Shown here: in pieces, positions 11,951 through 23,274 of the stretch
Layout of the letters: every line of letters starts with the position of its first letter
Numbering within the stretch: the first letter of the stretch is position 1
Assembly (NCBI GenBank): GCA_948474755.1
Contig: CAOLHI010000358.1
Span: 62,001 to 126,000, forward strand
Length of the DNA: 64,000 nt
Direction of reading: 5' to 3'
Source of the DNA: Ctenosaura bakeri
Taxonomy: Eukaryota; Chordata; Lepidosauria; Squamata; Iguanidae
Made by a program: the position numbers and the translations under genes
The notes under the pieces: model-generated
Told to the model about the DNA's origin: nothing
What the model saw: only the letters and a program-made list of their open reading frames with translations
Database searches by the model: none

Positions 11951-12813
11951 TGTGGGATATGAGATATTATTTTGAAATCAATAATTTGGCCTTCTATGCC
12001 CCTCTTTCCTCCATGTGCTTGTGAGGCCCCCGGACAAGCTCGCATACAGGCACGGCTGCTAATCACTGTAATATTCCAAACAAATACAGGCAGGCCAGAA
12101 ATAGCCAACCTGCCGCTTCAGGAGACCTCAAGGCAAGTACCACATTATGTATGCATACTACTTACAAAGAACTCCCTGCCCCGAGCAGGCAGCTTGACTA
12201 GCCGAATACTCAAATGTCAAGCACTCTGTGTTTGCATACTGGCTATTCTATTGACAATTCGGTCTTAACTCAATCATGTAAAATATAGACCTTTCGGAGG
12301 CTTTGTCTCCAGCCTGAAACTCATTGTTGTCCCCAAGAACGGACTAGCCTACAGCCACATGTTCCCCTATCAGAACCCCTGACTTTGAGCACTTCTTTGG
12401 ATTGCTCAGATCGCTCTTGGCTTCCATCCTGCCTTGCTGTTGCTTCATTCGGCGAGCCTTCCCCTCAGCTACATGTGCTGAGAAACTCCACTTCCACAAA
12501 CTTCTTCTTCAGACTACCCATAGAAAACTTCCTCTCAGAATCCCTCTATCCAACTCCGACCTTTATTTCTACAGTTCTCTGTGTGAGTGTGTTGCATACA
12601 CTTGTTTGGCTGTATATTAATAAAAACAATAATTATTATTTACTTCTGTTTGCTTCTTGACTCGGCCTGACCCCGTAGACATTGGACAAAAGATCTCGCT
12701 CCATTGCCCTGCCTCTCGTATTGCTAGCTTGTGCTCTTTTGACTAATTCCCAACTTTGTAATTTGGAGCGCACTTAGGTGTCCCTCATGGGACCCCCAGA
12801 AATCAGGGTAACA
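11951..12813 (+). mobile_element. solo LTR of an endogenous retrovirus-like element (863 bp)
   Basis: It starts TGTGGGATATGAGATATT and ends AATCAGGGTAACA. A polyadenylation-type ATTAATAAAA lies near 12616-12625. It is homologous to the minus-strand LTR at 9408-10260: the start (taatttggcctt), the middle (cccccggacaagctcgcata) and the end (gcctctcgta...gggacccccag...cagggtaaca) all align. It splits L1 ORF1. The flanks GGACT and AACTT resemble each other only weakly as a target duplication. Confidence 0.75.
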
Positions 12814-13800
12814 AACTTGAAAATAAGATTGAAGCAATATATAGGCAAAACTTTGCTTATACACAGAGAAAAAACTTACAGGATGTGTGATAATTCATTT
12901 CATACATAAAAGTATCAGAGATAAAATATAGAGAGCATGCTTTAAGAAAAGTCTTAAAATAAATGAGAATAAAATACTTATGTTTAAAGAAATTCCTGAA
13001 AGAACACTGAGAAAACACAGAGAGTATAAATTCTTGCTTGAGGCACTCAGAAAAAAAAGATATCACCTTTGGTTGCATAGTCCCTAAAGGGGAATTAAGT
13101 AGCTTCTCCATAAGTCGAGATATGAAAGAATAAAAAAAAGGTTACAAAGGTTAGGAAGAAGGATCCATATATAAAGGAATTTGAACATATTGAATATTAA
13201 AAGTATTTGAGGAATATTATGGAGATTTCTATGTGATAGGCAGTGAGAAAATCTTAGATATGGAAAACTATTTGGATAAATTCCAACTAGACCAATTATG
13301 TCTGCAACAAAGCAAAGTTTGAATGGCCCTGTGACAATTATGGAACTTATTGAAGCAATCAATAAAATTAAATCTGAAAAAGCACAAGGCAGCATATTAT
13401 AAGGAATTTGAAGAAGAGCTACTTCAGCCATTAAAAAATGGTGTGTGGTGAGTTATTAGAAAAAGGGCAGATGATAGATTCTTGGAAAAATGCTTATTTC
13501 ACAGTAGTTCATAAAGAAAATACAGATGAGACATTAAAAAAGAATTGTAGACCTATCTCCTACTGAATAACAACTGTAAGATTTTTACTACTGTCTTGGC
13601 AAACAGACTGAAAAAAACATATTTCTCAGAATATCCATGAGAATCAGAGTAGTTTTGAGAAAAAGACAATTAAGGAATAATGTAAGAATTGTTCTGAACA
13701 TTATTGAATTTTTGGAACATCATAATGACAAAAAGGCTGTTTTGATTTTTTTTTTAAGATGGACAAAAAGGGTTTGATAATATTTATTGGAATTACTTAT

Positions 13801-14160
13801 AGGAAACACCCACCTTTGATGTTCCATTATCTAACAACTTGCTTTTTTGATGCTTCCAAATTAAAGGCAAGTTCCATTAAGTTGATGGGGTTCTGCTTCA
13901 TCAGTTCTTCTTACCTACAGAGACTCACTTGGAACCACTTGCATGTGCATGCTGCTTGTAAAGTGAGTTGAGAAGGAGAAAAAGGCACTAAGCTGTCTCA
14001 GAGATTTTGCAAACAGTGTGTGTGCTGTTTGTCTCAAGTGAGCATCTGTAAGTCTTTCATTCTCCTTACAGTCCAGCACATGGGCTCCGCTTTTCAACCA
14101 GTTCCATTTTCTGACAGTGCCGTGGTCCCTAACCTCTCAGATAAGTGGGGGACGTCTGTG
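13801..14160 (+). mobile_element. Tigger-like repeat family R, copy 1 (about 360 bp)
   Basis: It aligns throughout with 36803-37164 (for example tatctaacaacttgc, atgcttccaaattaaaggca, ctccgcttttcaaccagttc, ccctaacctctcagataagt). It lies precisely between the L1 codons for ...NIYWNYL and the following MRMDFGEN block, so it inserted into an existing L1. The ends are slightly eroded. Confidence 0.7.
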
Positions 14161-15858
14161 TTTTCAAGTATTAATGAGAATGGACTTTGGTGAAAATATT
14201 ATTCAGGCAATAAAGGCTATCTACTCAGTTCAAAAGACCCGTTTTTAGTAAATGTCAATGGAACAAGATTGCTTGAAACACAAAGGGGACTAGTTGAGGT
14301 TGTTATTCTCACCTTTATTTTAGTGTTGGAGCCCTTGCCTGAGATCTTATGGGGATGATCTTGTGATAATGACAAAAAAAACCTCATTGGATTTGATGAA
14401 AATTCTTCTAAGAAAAATTAAGGGTGTTTAGGCCATGCTCTGGCTTTAAAGTGAATCATGACAAAACAAAATTGGAGACTAAAATACGACTTCAGAAGAA
14501 AACAGTGAACTAATTGCTTTTTCAAATTTTGAAGTGGGAAAGAGGGGATTAAATATTTGGGAGTTACAATCATGAAGAACAACAGTCTATTATTTCAAAA
14601 CAACTATGAAAAAATTCTGGAAAGAAATTAAAAGGGGCTTAGAAAAATGGGGAAATTTAAATTTATCACTTTGGGACAGAATTGTAATTATAAAACCAAA
14701 TGTTTGCCAAGGATTTTATTTCTCTTTCAAATGATCTCTATTATAAGATATGGAATACCTTTTGTACAATAGCAGAAAGAGATTTCCAGATTTATCTGAC
14801 AGGTAAAGAAACCCAGAATAAAATTTAAAACACAGTGTGATGCTAAGGAAAAGGGTGGCTTGGGAGTACCCAATGTCAATTTGTATTATGAGACCTGTTG
14901 TTTTGTATGATTGATAGAATGGATATTGCTTAGCAATAGGAGGGAATTTATTAACTCTTGGGAATTTATGGCTATAATTTAAAATTTGGTTGACATGGTT
15001 AACTTTGATACAATAAAATCAAAGTACACGCTGAATTTAAAAATTATTGTATTAGAAAAGTTCTCCTACAAGTTTAATATAAATATAAACAGAGACTTTT
15101 TTTTGTAAGATAATATTAACTACCTCACTGCAGAAAAAAAGAATGGGCTACAAAATGGAGATGGTTGCTGTATGATGTTCTTTTCTTTTAAACAAAACAG
15201 TTGGATGTTTAAATCAAGAGAGATTATTCTTGAGGAAGGCAAGCATCTTAATTGGTTTGCTTATATACAACCTAAGGACAGATTTAATGAAGGTACAAGA
15301 AATGCAGCCATAAAAGTTAGGAAAAATGAGTTTTATTTAGAGATGTGTAAAGATGATGGCCATGTAATTAAAAACGTATAGAAAGGTTTTTTAAACAAGA
15401 GACAGAAGATGAGCCTATAAAAGAGTACATGATAAAATTTTGCGAGCATAAAATTTCGGGCATAATGTCCACATGAATGTATGGAAAAAATGTGGTCCCA
15501 AGACATAAACTTTAGTTTGTGTAGTAATTTAAAAGAAAACTTGCATAAGATGATGAATAACTGGTGTCTAACCCTAAATAAAATGACAAAAATCTCCCAG
15601 GATGTTTCAAACCATCATCCTAATAATGACCTTAGAAACACTGATACAAAAGTGCATTTCAGAATAAGCCACAAAACCAGGCAGATGGGAAAACAGTGAA
15701 GCTTTATGGCTTATCCAGGAATTCCCTAGTGTGCCAATCAAGACCATTTCAAAAAGAATACTTTATACCCCGTGCAAATACTCCTTGCCGTATAGCATTG
15801 TGACACCCTAAAGCGAGGTCAACTTTGATGATCACATAAAATTTACTTTCCCCTGCTT

Positions 15859-15887
15859 CCTTTGGTTTGGTTTGGTTTGGTTTGGTT
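15859..15887 (+). repeat. (TTTGG)n pentanucleotide microsatellite
   Basis: About five perfect TTTGG units. Confidence 0.9.
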
Positions 15888-16520
15888 AGAAAGTCTCCTT
15901 AGATTAACTTAGGACATGAAACCTTTCTTGGTGGGTAGATAAGCATACATTTATATCTTGTGAACTAGGAGACAGAAATTAGAGATTTGTGTTGGATTTT
16001 GGGGAAGTCCAAAGTCCAAGTCAAATGGAACATCTCTGGAGCATTTCACATGCTTCTCAGAGTAGGTAGAAAGGTTTGTAAGGCAGAATAAGATATTGGA
16101 GAAATTGCTGAATATAGTAACATTTGTTACTACTGTTATAATTATTGCTTTGCGGAACAAAACACAGAGCGTGACAATTAGGCCAGATGGAAAGTAGAGG
16201 TGAGTTTTTAGTGAGGTGAGTCTGGGAATGTGAGAGGGAAAGTGAACCTCCTCATTTTTCAGACTCATTGTGAACAAAAACTAGACATCTGCTCTCCTGA
16301 ATTTCTTTTTCAGGTGCCTCTCTTCGGGTTATGTCTGTGCTGTCTCTCATTTTTAGAACAATGGTCCACACAAGAAACACAGCAGAGCTAGATGTTTTTG
16401 ATAGCTTTCAAACAGAAAGGCTAGTCTTGCACAAAAATCTCAGCTCCTAATCATCTGAAATTTGATTTCATCTGAAGAAGCACCTATATCTGCACCAAGC
16501 AAATAAAAAATTACTAGCAG

Positions 16521-16564
16521 ATCTCTCTCTCCCCCTCTCTCTCTCTCCATACACACACACACAA
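16521..16564 (+). repeat. (CT)n/(CA)n compound microsatellite
   Basis: An interrupted CT run passes into an ACACAC run. Confidence 0.9.
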
Positions 16565-17499
16565 TACCATACAGCAGTCTTTAAAAATCACCCTGTATTT
16601 ATTGGTCTAAAAACCGATGGGGGTAATCCCTTTGATGAAGTGGATACTATGCATTTCCTCCAGTTCGGTCAAAGAAAAAAAAACTTTAGTCTTTTTTGGA
16701 TTGTCAGTGGGAGGTACAAATATTTGAATGTCTGAAGCTTGACTTGAGCTCAGTACCTGAGTCAAAATGGACAGGCTTTTAATCAACTGGAATTGATGTA
16801 AAGTCTGAACAAAATTATGTGATTAGCACAAATTTCTAATAGGAACATTGATCTATTTGACAGTTGCAGTATTAATGAAGACGTTCTGTTCTCTTTTGGG
16901 GAGCAGGACTGTACTTTTCTGCACAAAATAGGCTCTGACTACTTATTTTATTTATTTATTTAACTAATTGTATTTATTATAGTTATATAGTCATACTGTG
17001 AATTCTCAGGACATCTCACACAATATTAAAGTACAGTACAAAAATATCAAAGATTAAAACATCATTAAATAGAGTACTAAGCTTAATGTACTATCTAATG
17101 ATGATGAGACTGCTTTCTCAGAGGAGTAGGTCAGGACGTCATAATTTCCATAATAGACACTGGTCTGTCTCTAATCATATCTAGTCCCACTCATGATGCA
17201 GGGCACACTGTGGAGTACATTTTCTGTGCTAGATAGGATGATACTGATCTTGGTGTAGAGAACTTTCTGTATTTCTGTTTTCATGAGCAGATCACTGTCT
17301 GGTGGGATTTAGGCTTGCTGGAACTCAGAAGGCCTGCCAAAAAAGCTGATGGATCTTGAGGATTTTTTTGTCACTTTAGCAGGTATTTCTGTCAAAGTCT
17401 TGGCTGACCTCTGAAATTTGTGACACAGTAACTGGGGTGATATTCATGGAAAACTCAAGCCCAAATAAACAAGGACCAGAGCCCATGTGAAGGTCCGAT

Positions 17500-18560
17500 T
17501 TGGGAAAAATGAAATCATACTCTGTTAGCATTGCATGTTTAAAAAGGAAACATCATTTTGGGATAAAGATGGTCAGGGATGTTTTACACTTTTGCTCATG
17601 GAATAGAATTCAGACCACTTGCCAATCTATTGTGAACAATTTGCCCAATGCTTTGCAGGCAAAATTGCTTGGATTCATTCTGACTTGGATGCTATAGTTC
17701 ATACAGGCCCAATGGATATGGCCTTTGTTTCTCCAGCACAAGGATCTTGGAAGGAGAAAGATGTATGTCATCTGTGCTGGATCGTTGCCCTTCTGGGTTC
17801 ATTAGAAAGGCAATGGGGATTGACAAAGTGGTTAATGGGAACTGCAAATGCCTCTTTACAACAAGGCAGTGTTCCAGCTTGCCTAAAATATGCATTACAC
17901 CTTTCTTGAAAATTGCTGTCCCTGAATCTCATCATACTGGATAATTACCAGTCAGTTTCCAATCTTCCATTTCTGGGCAAGGGTCTAGAGTGAGTGGTGG
18001 CCACACAACTCTAGGGGTTTCTGAATGAGATGTATTGTCCAGATTTTAGATCCTTAATTCTCCATCATAGACTGGAGATGGCTTTGATCACCTTGTTGGA
18101 TTACCAGTAAGTAGACACAACGATTGTGTCCCTGTTCATTCTGCTACAATCTAGATAGATCATGATATCCTTCTGGGCCACTCCACTGTGATGGGACAAG
18201 GAGAATCAATGCAGCAGGTTCTATTCCTTCCTGGAAGGGCAAACCTAAAATACAATGCTGAGGGATTCCTGTCCAAAGCTTTGGCCTTTAGTCTGTGAAG
18301 TCCCTCAGGTTTCTATTTAACACATATAGAAGCCACTGCTATTGAACACATATAGAAACCACTGGGAGACCTTTTCTGGGGTTCTGAGTCTTTTGCCACT
18401 AGTGTAAAATGACACCCAACTCTTCTCTATTCTATCTAAATTGAGGGAAGCTGTTTTGATTCTATACCATTGTCTATCACCAATGGTAGACTGCACAAGT
18501 GTGAACAAATGTTTATACTTATATGTATTTTAATTTGTATCTGTTTTAATTGTATGGTGC
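17500..18560 (+). pseudogene. L2-type LINE reverse-transcriptase remnant
   Basis: The order of blocks parallels the copy at 25690: attctgacttggatgctata, then agtggttaatgggaactgca, tcagtttccaatcttccatt (the SNLPFLGK segment), gggcaagggtctagagtgag, a tagatcatgatatccttctg block (the DHD/E-ILL segment) and agtccctcaggtttctattt (the PQG region). Stops in every frame and small deletions make it a dead fragment. It ends in an AT-rich tail near 18560. Confidence 0.6.
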
Positions 18561-19092
18561 CTTGTGATCCTGTTTTGGGGGGAAAGATGGCATATGTACC
18601 AACACCCACACATTCGTAATTAGTTTTCTTGATAATCCTTCGTAACCACATCATTCATCTTATAGGGCACAGTATTAATTGTAAATTAGAATTCTGTAGG
18701 AATTCCCCTATTGTGACATAATTTTAATTGATACCTTCTTTAGCAATGTTCTCCATTGTAATTGTATCTACTACAGTCATATTCAGGAAATAAATGGACT
18801 TTGTTTAAGAATGTCTCCACAGAGAAATACTTAGTCTTGGCTGATATTCTTGTAGAACAAGCTGTTTTCTCTACCTAATTGTGTTTGATTAGCAGCACAG
18901 ATTTAAGGTAGACTGAGATTTTAAAAAGTCTTAAGACTTGTTCATTTGTTACATTTTAAAAAATAAAAATGTAGGAGGGAACAACAAGTGGAGAGCTTAC
19001 AAAGAGATGGATCCTTGATCTCCTGTGTTAATACTGGAATTTATCCCAATAATTATTCACTTTAGTGCACTTTTAAATAATCATCTGATCTC
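18561..19092. other. no recognisable gene or repeat
   Basis: Unassigned AT-rich sequence. Confidence 0.4.
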
Positions 19093-19095
19093 CTG

Positions 19096-19271
19096 GGCCA
19101 TTTCCGCACTAGCTTTTTATAGTGTGATTATTCCGCTTTCAACATCGTGTGGAATCCTGGGGTTTGTAGTTCAGGGAGGGGCCTTTGAGCCCTTCTCTAA
19201 ACTGCAAACCACAGGATTCCAAAGGATGTTGAAAGGGGAATAATCACACTATAACAGAACTAGTGCGGGTT
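19096..19271. mobile_element. hairpin MITE family H, copy B
   Basis: The left arm is ggccatttccgcactagctt and the body carries attccgctttcaacatcgtg and ggaatcctggggtttgtagt; the right arm is complementary up to ataacagaactagtgcgg. The last bases of the right terminus are deleted. CTG occurs on both sides (19093-19095, 19272-19274), as expected for a 3-bp target duplication. Confidence 0.75.
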
Positions 19272-19274
19272 CTG

Positions 19275-22200
19275 CTTCAGTTGCTTTGATCTGAAAAGAT
19301 GTTTGCCCTGCCACAGGCAAAGCAGCAACCATGCTCAAAGTACCTCCAACATTTTGGGAGGGTTTGGCACTGCCAACAAGCACACTTTCAGTCTCCTGAT
19401 TATTCAGCATTCCTTGAAAAGAAAATTTATTTGCATTGTTCTCATTTGATTTCACTTTGAGTTGCCTTTCCTTTCTGTTACCTTATGTCTGCCCGTCACC
19501 AAATCTAATTGGCCCTGTAGCTTTGTGATGTCATCCAGTGAGAAAGTCATTCATACAGTTGGTCAATGCTACTTACCCGTGATGACATCATCATATAGAC
19601 AGTTATGATTAATTGCCTAATATCTTGGCAAGGCTCAAGTTTCCCATTACTGTACAGTTTTGTACAGATAGATTTCTACTGGAAAAAACAGAAGTCAGGC
19701 AAGCACAATAAGGTTTATTGAAAAATTAAAAAGGGTCTAAAAGACCCTATGCCCTATAGATTTAAATATTAAATAATGTAAATTAATTACTCTGTGCTCT
19801 CTACTGTAGCTTACTATTCTCTACTGTTGCCTTTCTACTACTGTCAAGAAGACAAACTAACCACAATACAGTGTGTCTGGCCTGTACCACACTTGTCTCA
19901 AGCCATGCCATTTCCAGCTGTCTGTACCATTTCCAGCCTGGGTTTTGTGCGTTTTTCCAGTGACACTCTTCTTCTTCCCCATTGTTATCCTGACAAAAGT
20001 ACAGCTCTGAGTCCATCGTAACAGAGCATTACTCAGTTATGGATGGCCTCGCTGTGTCAGTACATTCATTCATACATACCAAATGTAACTTTCCAAGCTC
20101 TGCATTTTCTTGAAAGTGGTAGCCGGTGAAGTTGTGAAATCCATGATGCATCACACATTATGCAAGTAGTTTCATATCAGTACCATACACCGAGAGGGTT
20201 GGGGAATTATGGCCCATCTGAAGTGGTTAAGTTCCAACTGCTGTCAGCTCCAGATCCCATGGCCAATGGCTAGGCATGAGGCTAGCATGGAGGACCACAA
20301 GTTCTCTACCTCTGCTCTCCTCTGCATCTGATAAGTTGAAGGAATTTAACTAATCCTTTTATTTAACGTTAAGTATCAACCTGGATGGGAATTCCACTCA
20401 TTTTAGACAAGTAAACAAATATGATTTTCTCCCTTGAAATAATTTTCTATTACCATTAGAGAGATTTAAAATGCAAATATGTATTTTATGACTCTCTGAA
20501 CCACAAGCACTTTAGCTCCTCCATTACCAACGCAGACAGTTTTATTACTGCTGATCACTAGAATTAGTTGGTGCTGTAGGAAGAGTGCAAAGCAGGAAAT
20601 TTACAAAGGTGTCTTGCTTTGCTAATGCATGGAATTCTTTAGAATAACAATGGCAGCCTTAAAAGCTGATGGAAGACTGCAAAATCCTGGGTACATTAGT
20701 CACCTAATTACAGTAGTGGAGAGTGCTAGAGGAAACACCATTCCTCTAAGTGTTTTATGATATCGCTGAATATTCTTTTATTTCGGCTATTCATTTTATT
20801 GGATGGAAACCCTGTGATAGGTTTGCGATAGGAAACAATTTGAAGGCATGCCACAACAACAAGAACAACAACAACAACAACCAGTTGATAAAATAAATAC
20901 TGCACTATACATTTGCATATCCATATCTAATGCTGCATTGCAAATGAAGGCACAGAAAGGCACAAATGGGTTCTTAATAACCGGATACTTGAAACTATTG
21001 TATTTGTTGCCTCACTTGCCAAAGTCCCTGAATGCCTTTCAACATTTTGTGATAATGGAATATTTTTGTATAAGCTCATCTGATTAATCTGCCTTTTCTT
21101 GCCAATGATGGAAATCAATATAGACCTGCATCCTACTTGTGAGTTACAGTAGCATAGGTTCAACTTTTGTCCATTGCACATGCTTTTCTGTGCAAAGACC
21201 AAAATCATTCCTAAAACCCAACCTTGAAGTGGCACAGATCCTTTACACAGACATTTCCATGTCAGTAGAGAGCAGGGGATCAGTGACAAGGCATCCAACC
21301 ATTTTCTGTAGCTGGATGTTCTGCAAGGTCATTATCTGCAGGGACCTGCTGAGGACACCTACGGGAAGATATTTGGACATATTTCCATCAATCTCCAACA
21401 TCATGGAAATGGCTATATTGGACAGTGACATAGCTTCATGTCAGGTGTACATCTTCTGACTCAGGATCTCAGACTCAGTTTCCAATTGGTACTGTAGAAC
21501 ATACAGGTGGACATGCAATTCAGATGAGTGTGAATCTAGAACCAAAGTGACACTTTAAAGACATCCCTTGCACAAAAGCACCTGCACTTACCCTTCTGAA
21601 ATGCAACTGGTTACTTGTTCAGGGATACTTCTACTATGTATCCTGTTTTCATATATGTTCTCCAAATACTTTTATATACATCTGGGTTAGTATGTGTATG
21701 CATGTGAAACCTTTCCCTTCATATATTGGAGACTCTCCTTGCATAAAATTTGTCTGAAATTGGCAGGATTCATCTTCTTAAAAGAAGCAATTCTGTCTGA
21801 AAAAAATTGATCCAATTCTGCCTCCAATTTTTTTAAAAATACAAACATTCTCTCTTTCTCTTTTTTAAAAAGCTAGTTGACTTCAAACCATTTTTATGCC
21901 CAGCACAAAAAAGTAGCACCCGTTTGCATGAACTTTGTCAGGCTGCATCCATTCAAAATTTTATTTAAGTTATAGTCATTTGGTTTATTTCCTCTATAAG
22001 GCAAGGATATGAAGCCTTGGACTTCAGAAACAAGGCTCTGACAGGGATCTGAGGTGAAGTGAATCATGCCCCAAATGGTCTGAGGTGAAGTAACATCCTT
22101 TGAAGCTCTGAATCTTGTTTTGAGTGCATATCTTTACTACTTTCAACAGAGAGAGCTTCAGATGTTCTGTGTCTGTCAACAACTATCTGTGTAAAACATT

Positions 22201-22679
22201 TTCAAAAGTTCCTTGGCTTTAGGCAGATCACCCCATCTGATAGTCTTCAGTAGTATTGCCAGGCTAAATATGGGATGGGACTCCTCCCAAAAACAGCTAT
22301 TGGCTGGTGGAAAGGGGTGGGGAGGAAGCACAGAGAAGCATTTAGTTCTTTCCTTGTAGCTGGATGCACAGCACTGAAAGTAGGTTTTGGGAGCTGCAGG
22401 AAGAGATGTATGGGTCTGTTAATGATTAAAGCTACAGTCTTCCACCAACATCTTACAAGATCACTATAGCCTCCATCTCACTTACTTCATTGCTGCCAGC
22501 AACCTAGAAAACCAAGGTCAGGTTTGGCTACACTTCACAAGACTCCAGGACATCATACCCCAGAAGGCTGATGGATCTGCATAGCTCTGATGGCTATGTT
22601 GTAAAATAGAAATTCAGAAGACAAATGGATAACAAATAGTTCTTTTCTATATTCAATTTAAAGAGAAAAGTTGCAAACA
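19275..22679. other. no recognisable gene; scattered low-complexity sequence
   Basis: Contains a short (CAA)n run at about 20850-20882 and a fragment near 20196-20290 that resembles the 'ccagatgttgttggac' sauropsid repeat. The longest frames (21298-20927 minus, 21139-21459 plus) overlap on opposite strands and show no domain. This is one of the least repeat-dense stretches of the window. Confidence 0.45.
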
Positions 22680-22684
22680 AGATA

Positions 22685-22716
22685 TAGATAGATAGATAGA
22701 TAGATAGATACATACA

Positions 22717-22745
<29 letters not shown>
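22685..22745 (+). repeat. (GATA)n then (CATA)n microsatellite
   Basis: About six GATA units switch to about nine CATA units. This GATA/CATA transition is a single-base-variant compound tetranucleotide. Confidence 0.95.
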
Positions 22746-22747
<2 letters not shown>

Positions 22748-22799
22748 GGGAAAACATAGTCAAAAAAGGTTAAAATGAACATGAGCAATACAGGCAAAT

Positions 22800-23072
22800 A
22801 GAGAGGATGGAGAGGGCTTGTTTTCTGCTGCTCCAGAGACCAGGACAAGGAGCAATGGATTCAAACTGCAGGAAAGGAGATTCCACCTGAACCTCAGGAA
22901 GAACTTCCTGACAGTCAGGGCTGTCTGGCAGTGGAATCTGCTGCCTCGGAGTGTAGTGGAGGTTTTTAAGCAGAGGCTTTATGACCATCTGTCGGGATTG
23001 CTTTGAGGGTGTTCCTGCATGGCAGGGAGTTGGACTGGATGGCCTGTGTGGTCTCTTCCAACTCTAGATTTC
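22800..23072 (+). mobile_element. CR1 LINE, 3' end (5'-truncated copy)
   Basis: It encodes the CR1 C-terminus: FSAAPETRTRSNGFKLQERR, then LRKNFLTVRAVWQWN and KQRLYDHLSGLL, and continues into the 3' UTR (gttggactggatggcctgtg). It is very close to the copy at 34775-35040 but lacks the codons corresponding to ESPSLK. It ends at tttctatcaaa, in place of the usual TTCTATGA repeats. Confidence 0.9.
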
Positions 23073-23274
23073 TATCAAATAACAAAATATCACAATGAAG
23101 CAAGATCAAACAGAATACAAAGACAAATGGCAACAAAAGCAGTAGATAAGCTAACTAAGGAAACTGCTAGTCTTATAGAGGCTTCACAGCTACCTCAGGT
23201 AACATTTACAGCTGAAGGTCCACTCTATCTCACTAATACAGCATTAACCCTATAATGACTGCAGTTGTAGGTTT

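Larger units (their letters stand above)
11270..15715 (+). pseudogene. degenerate L1 LINE, interrupted by two insertions
   Basis: ORF1 remnants come first: a heptad-rich stretch near 11527-11630 (ALKSEMSNQILNLNKSE) and a RRM-like part near 11860-11950 (VDLISSCDEELV). A solo LTR follows (11951-12813), then the ORF1 C-terminal domain (KIEAIYRQNFAYTQRKN, IPERTLRKHREYKFLLEAL). The endonuclease half of ORF2 is missing. Reverse transcriptase begins near 13260 and shows NCRPIS and a YGDDLVIMTKK block near 14345. A Tigger-like repeat occupies 13801-14160 and the L1 frame resumes after it. The ORF2 C-terminus reaches about 15700 (NLKENLHKMMNNWCLTLNKM). There are many stops and frameshifts, so the element is dead. 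Confidence 0.75.
15716..17499. other. no recognisable gene; simple repeats and an LTR/SINE-tail-like scrap
   Basis: Apart from the two simple repeats listed, 16935-17045 (attttatttatttatttaac, ctcaggacatctcacacaat) resembles the complement of a LINE/SINE 3' tail. A minus-strand 108-codon frame (16277-15951) has no recognisable domain. Confidence 0.35.

Noticed and set aside
9408..12813. One complete DNA transposon or DIRS-type element with long inverted repeats
   Set aside because: Each arm has TATA, polyadenylation signal and TG...CA ends of an LTR, the right arm lies inside an L1, and the spacer holds no transposase or recombinase.
20927..21459. Overlapping 123- and 106-codon frames on opposite strands
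   Set aside because: No motif, no codon-usage contrast visible by eye, and mutual overlap suggests chance.
22685..22745. Regularly spaced repeats as a CRISPR-like array
   Set aside because: Simple tetranucleotide microsatellite without spacers, in vertebrate DNA.
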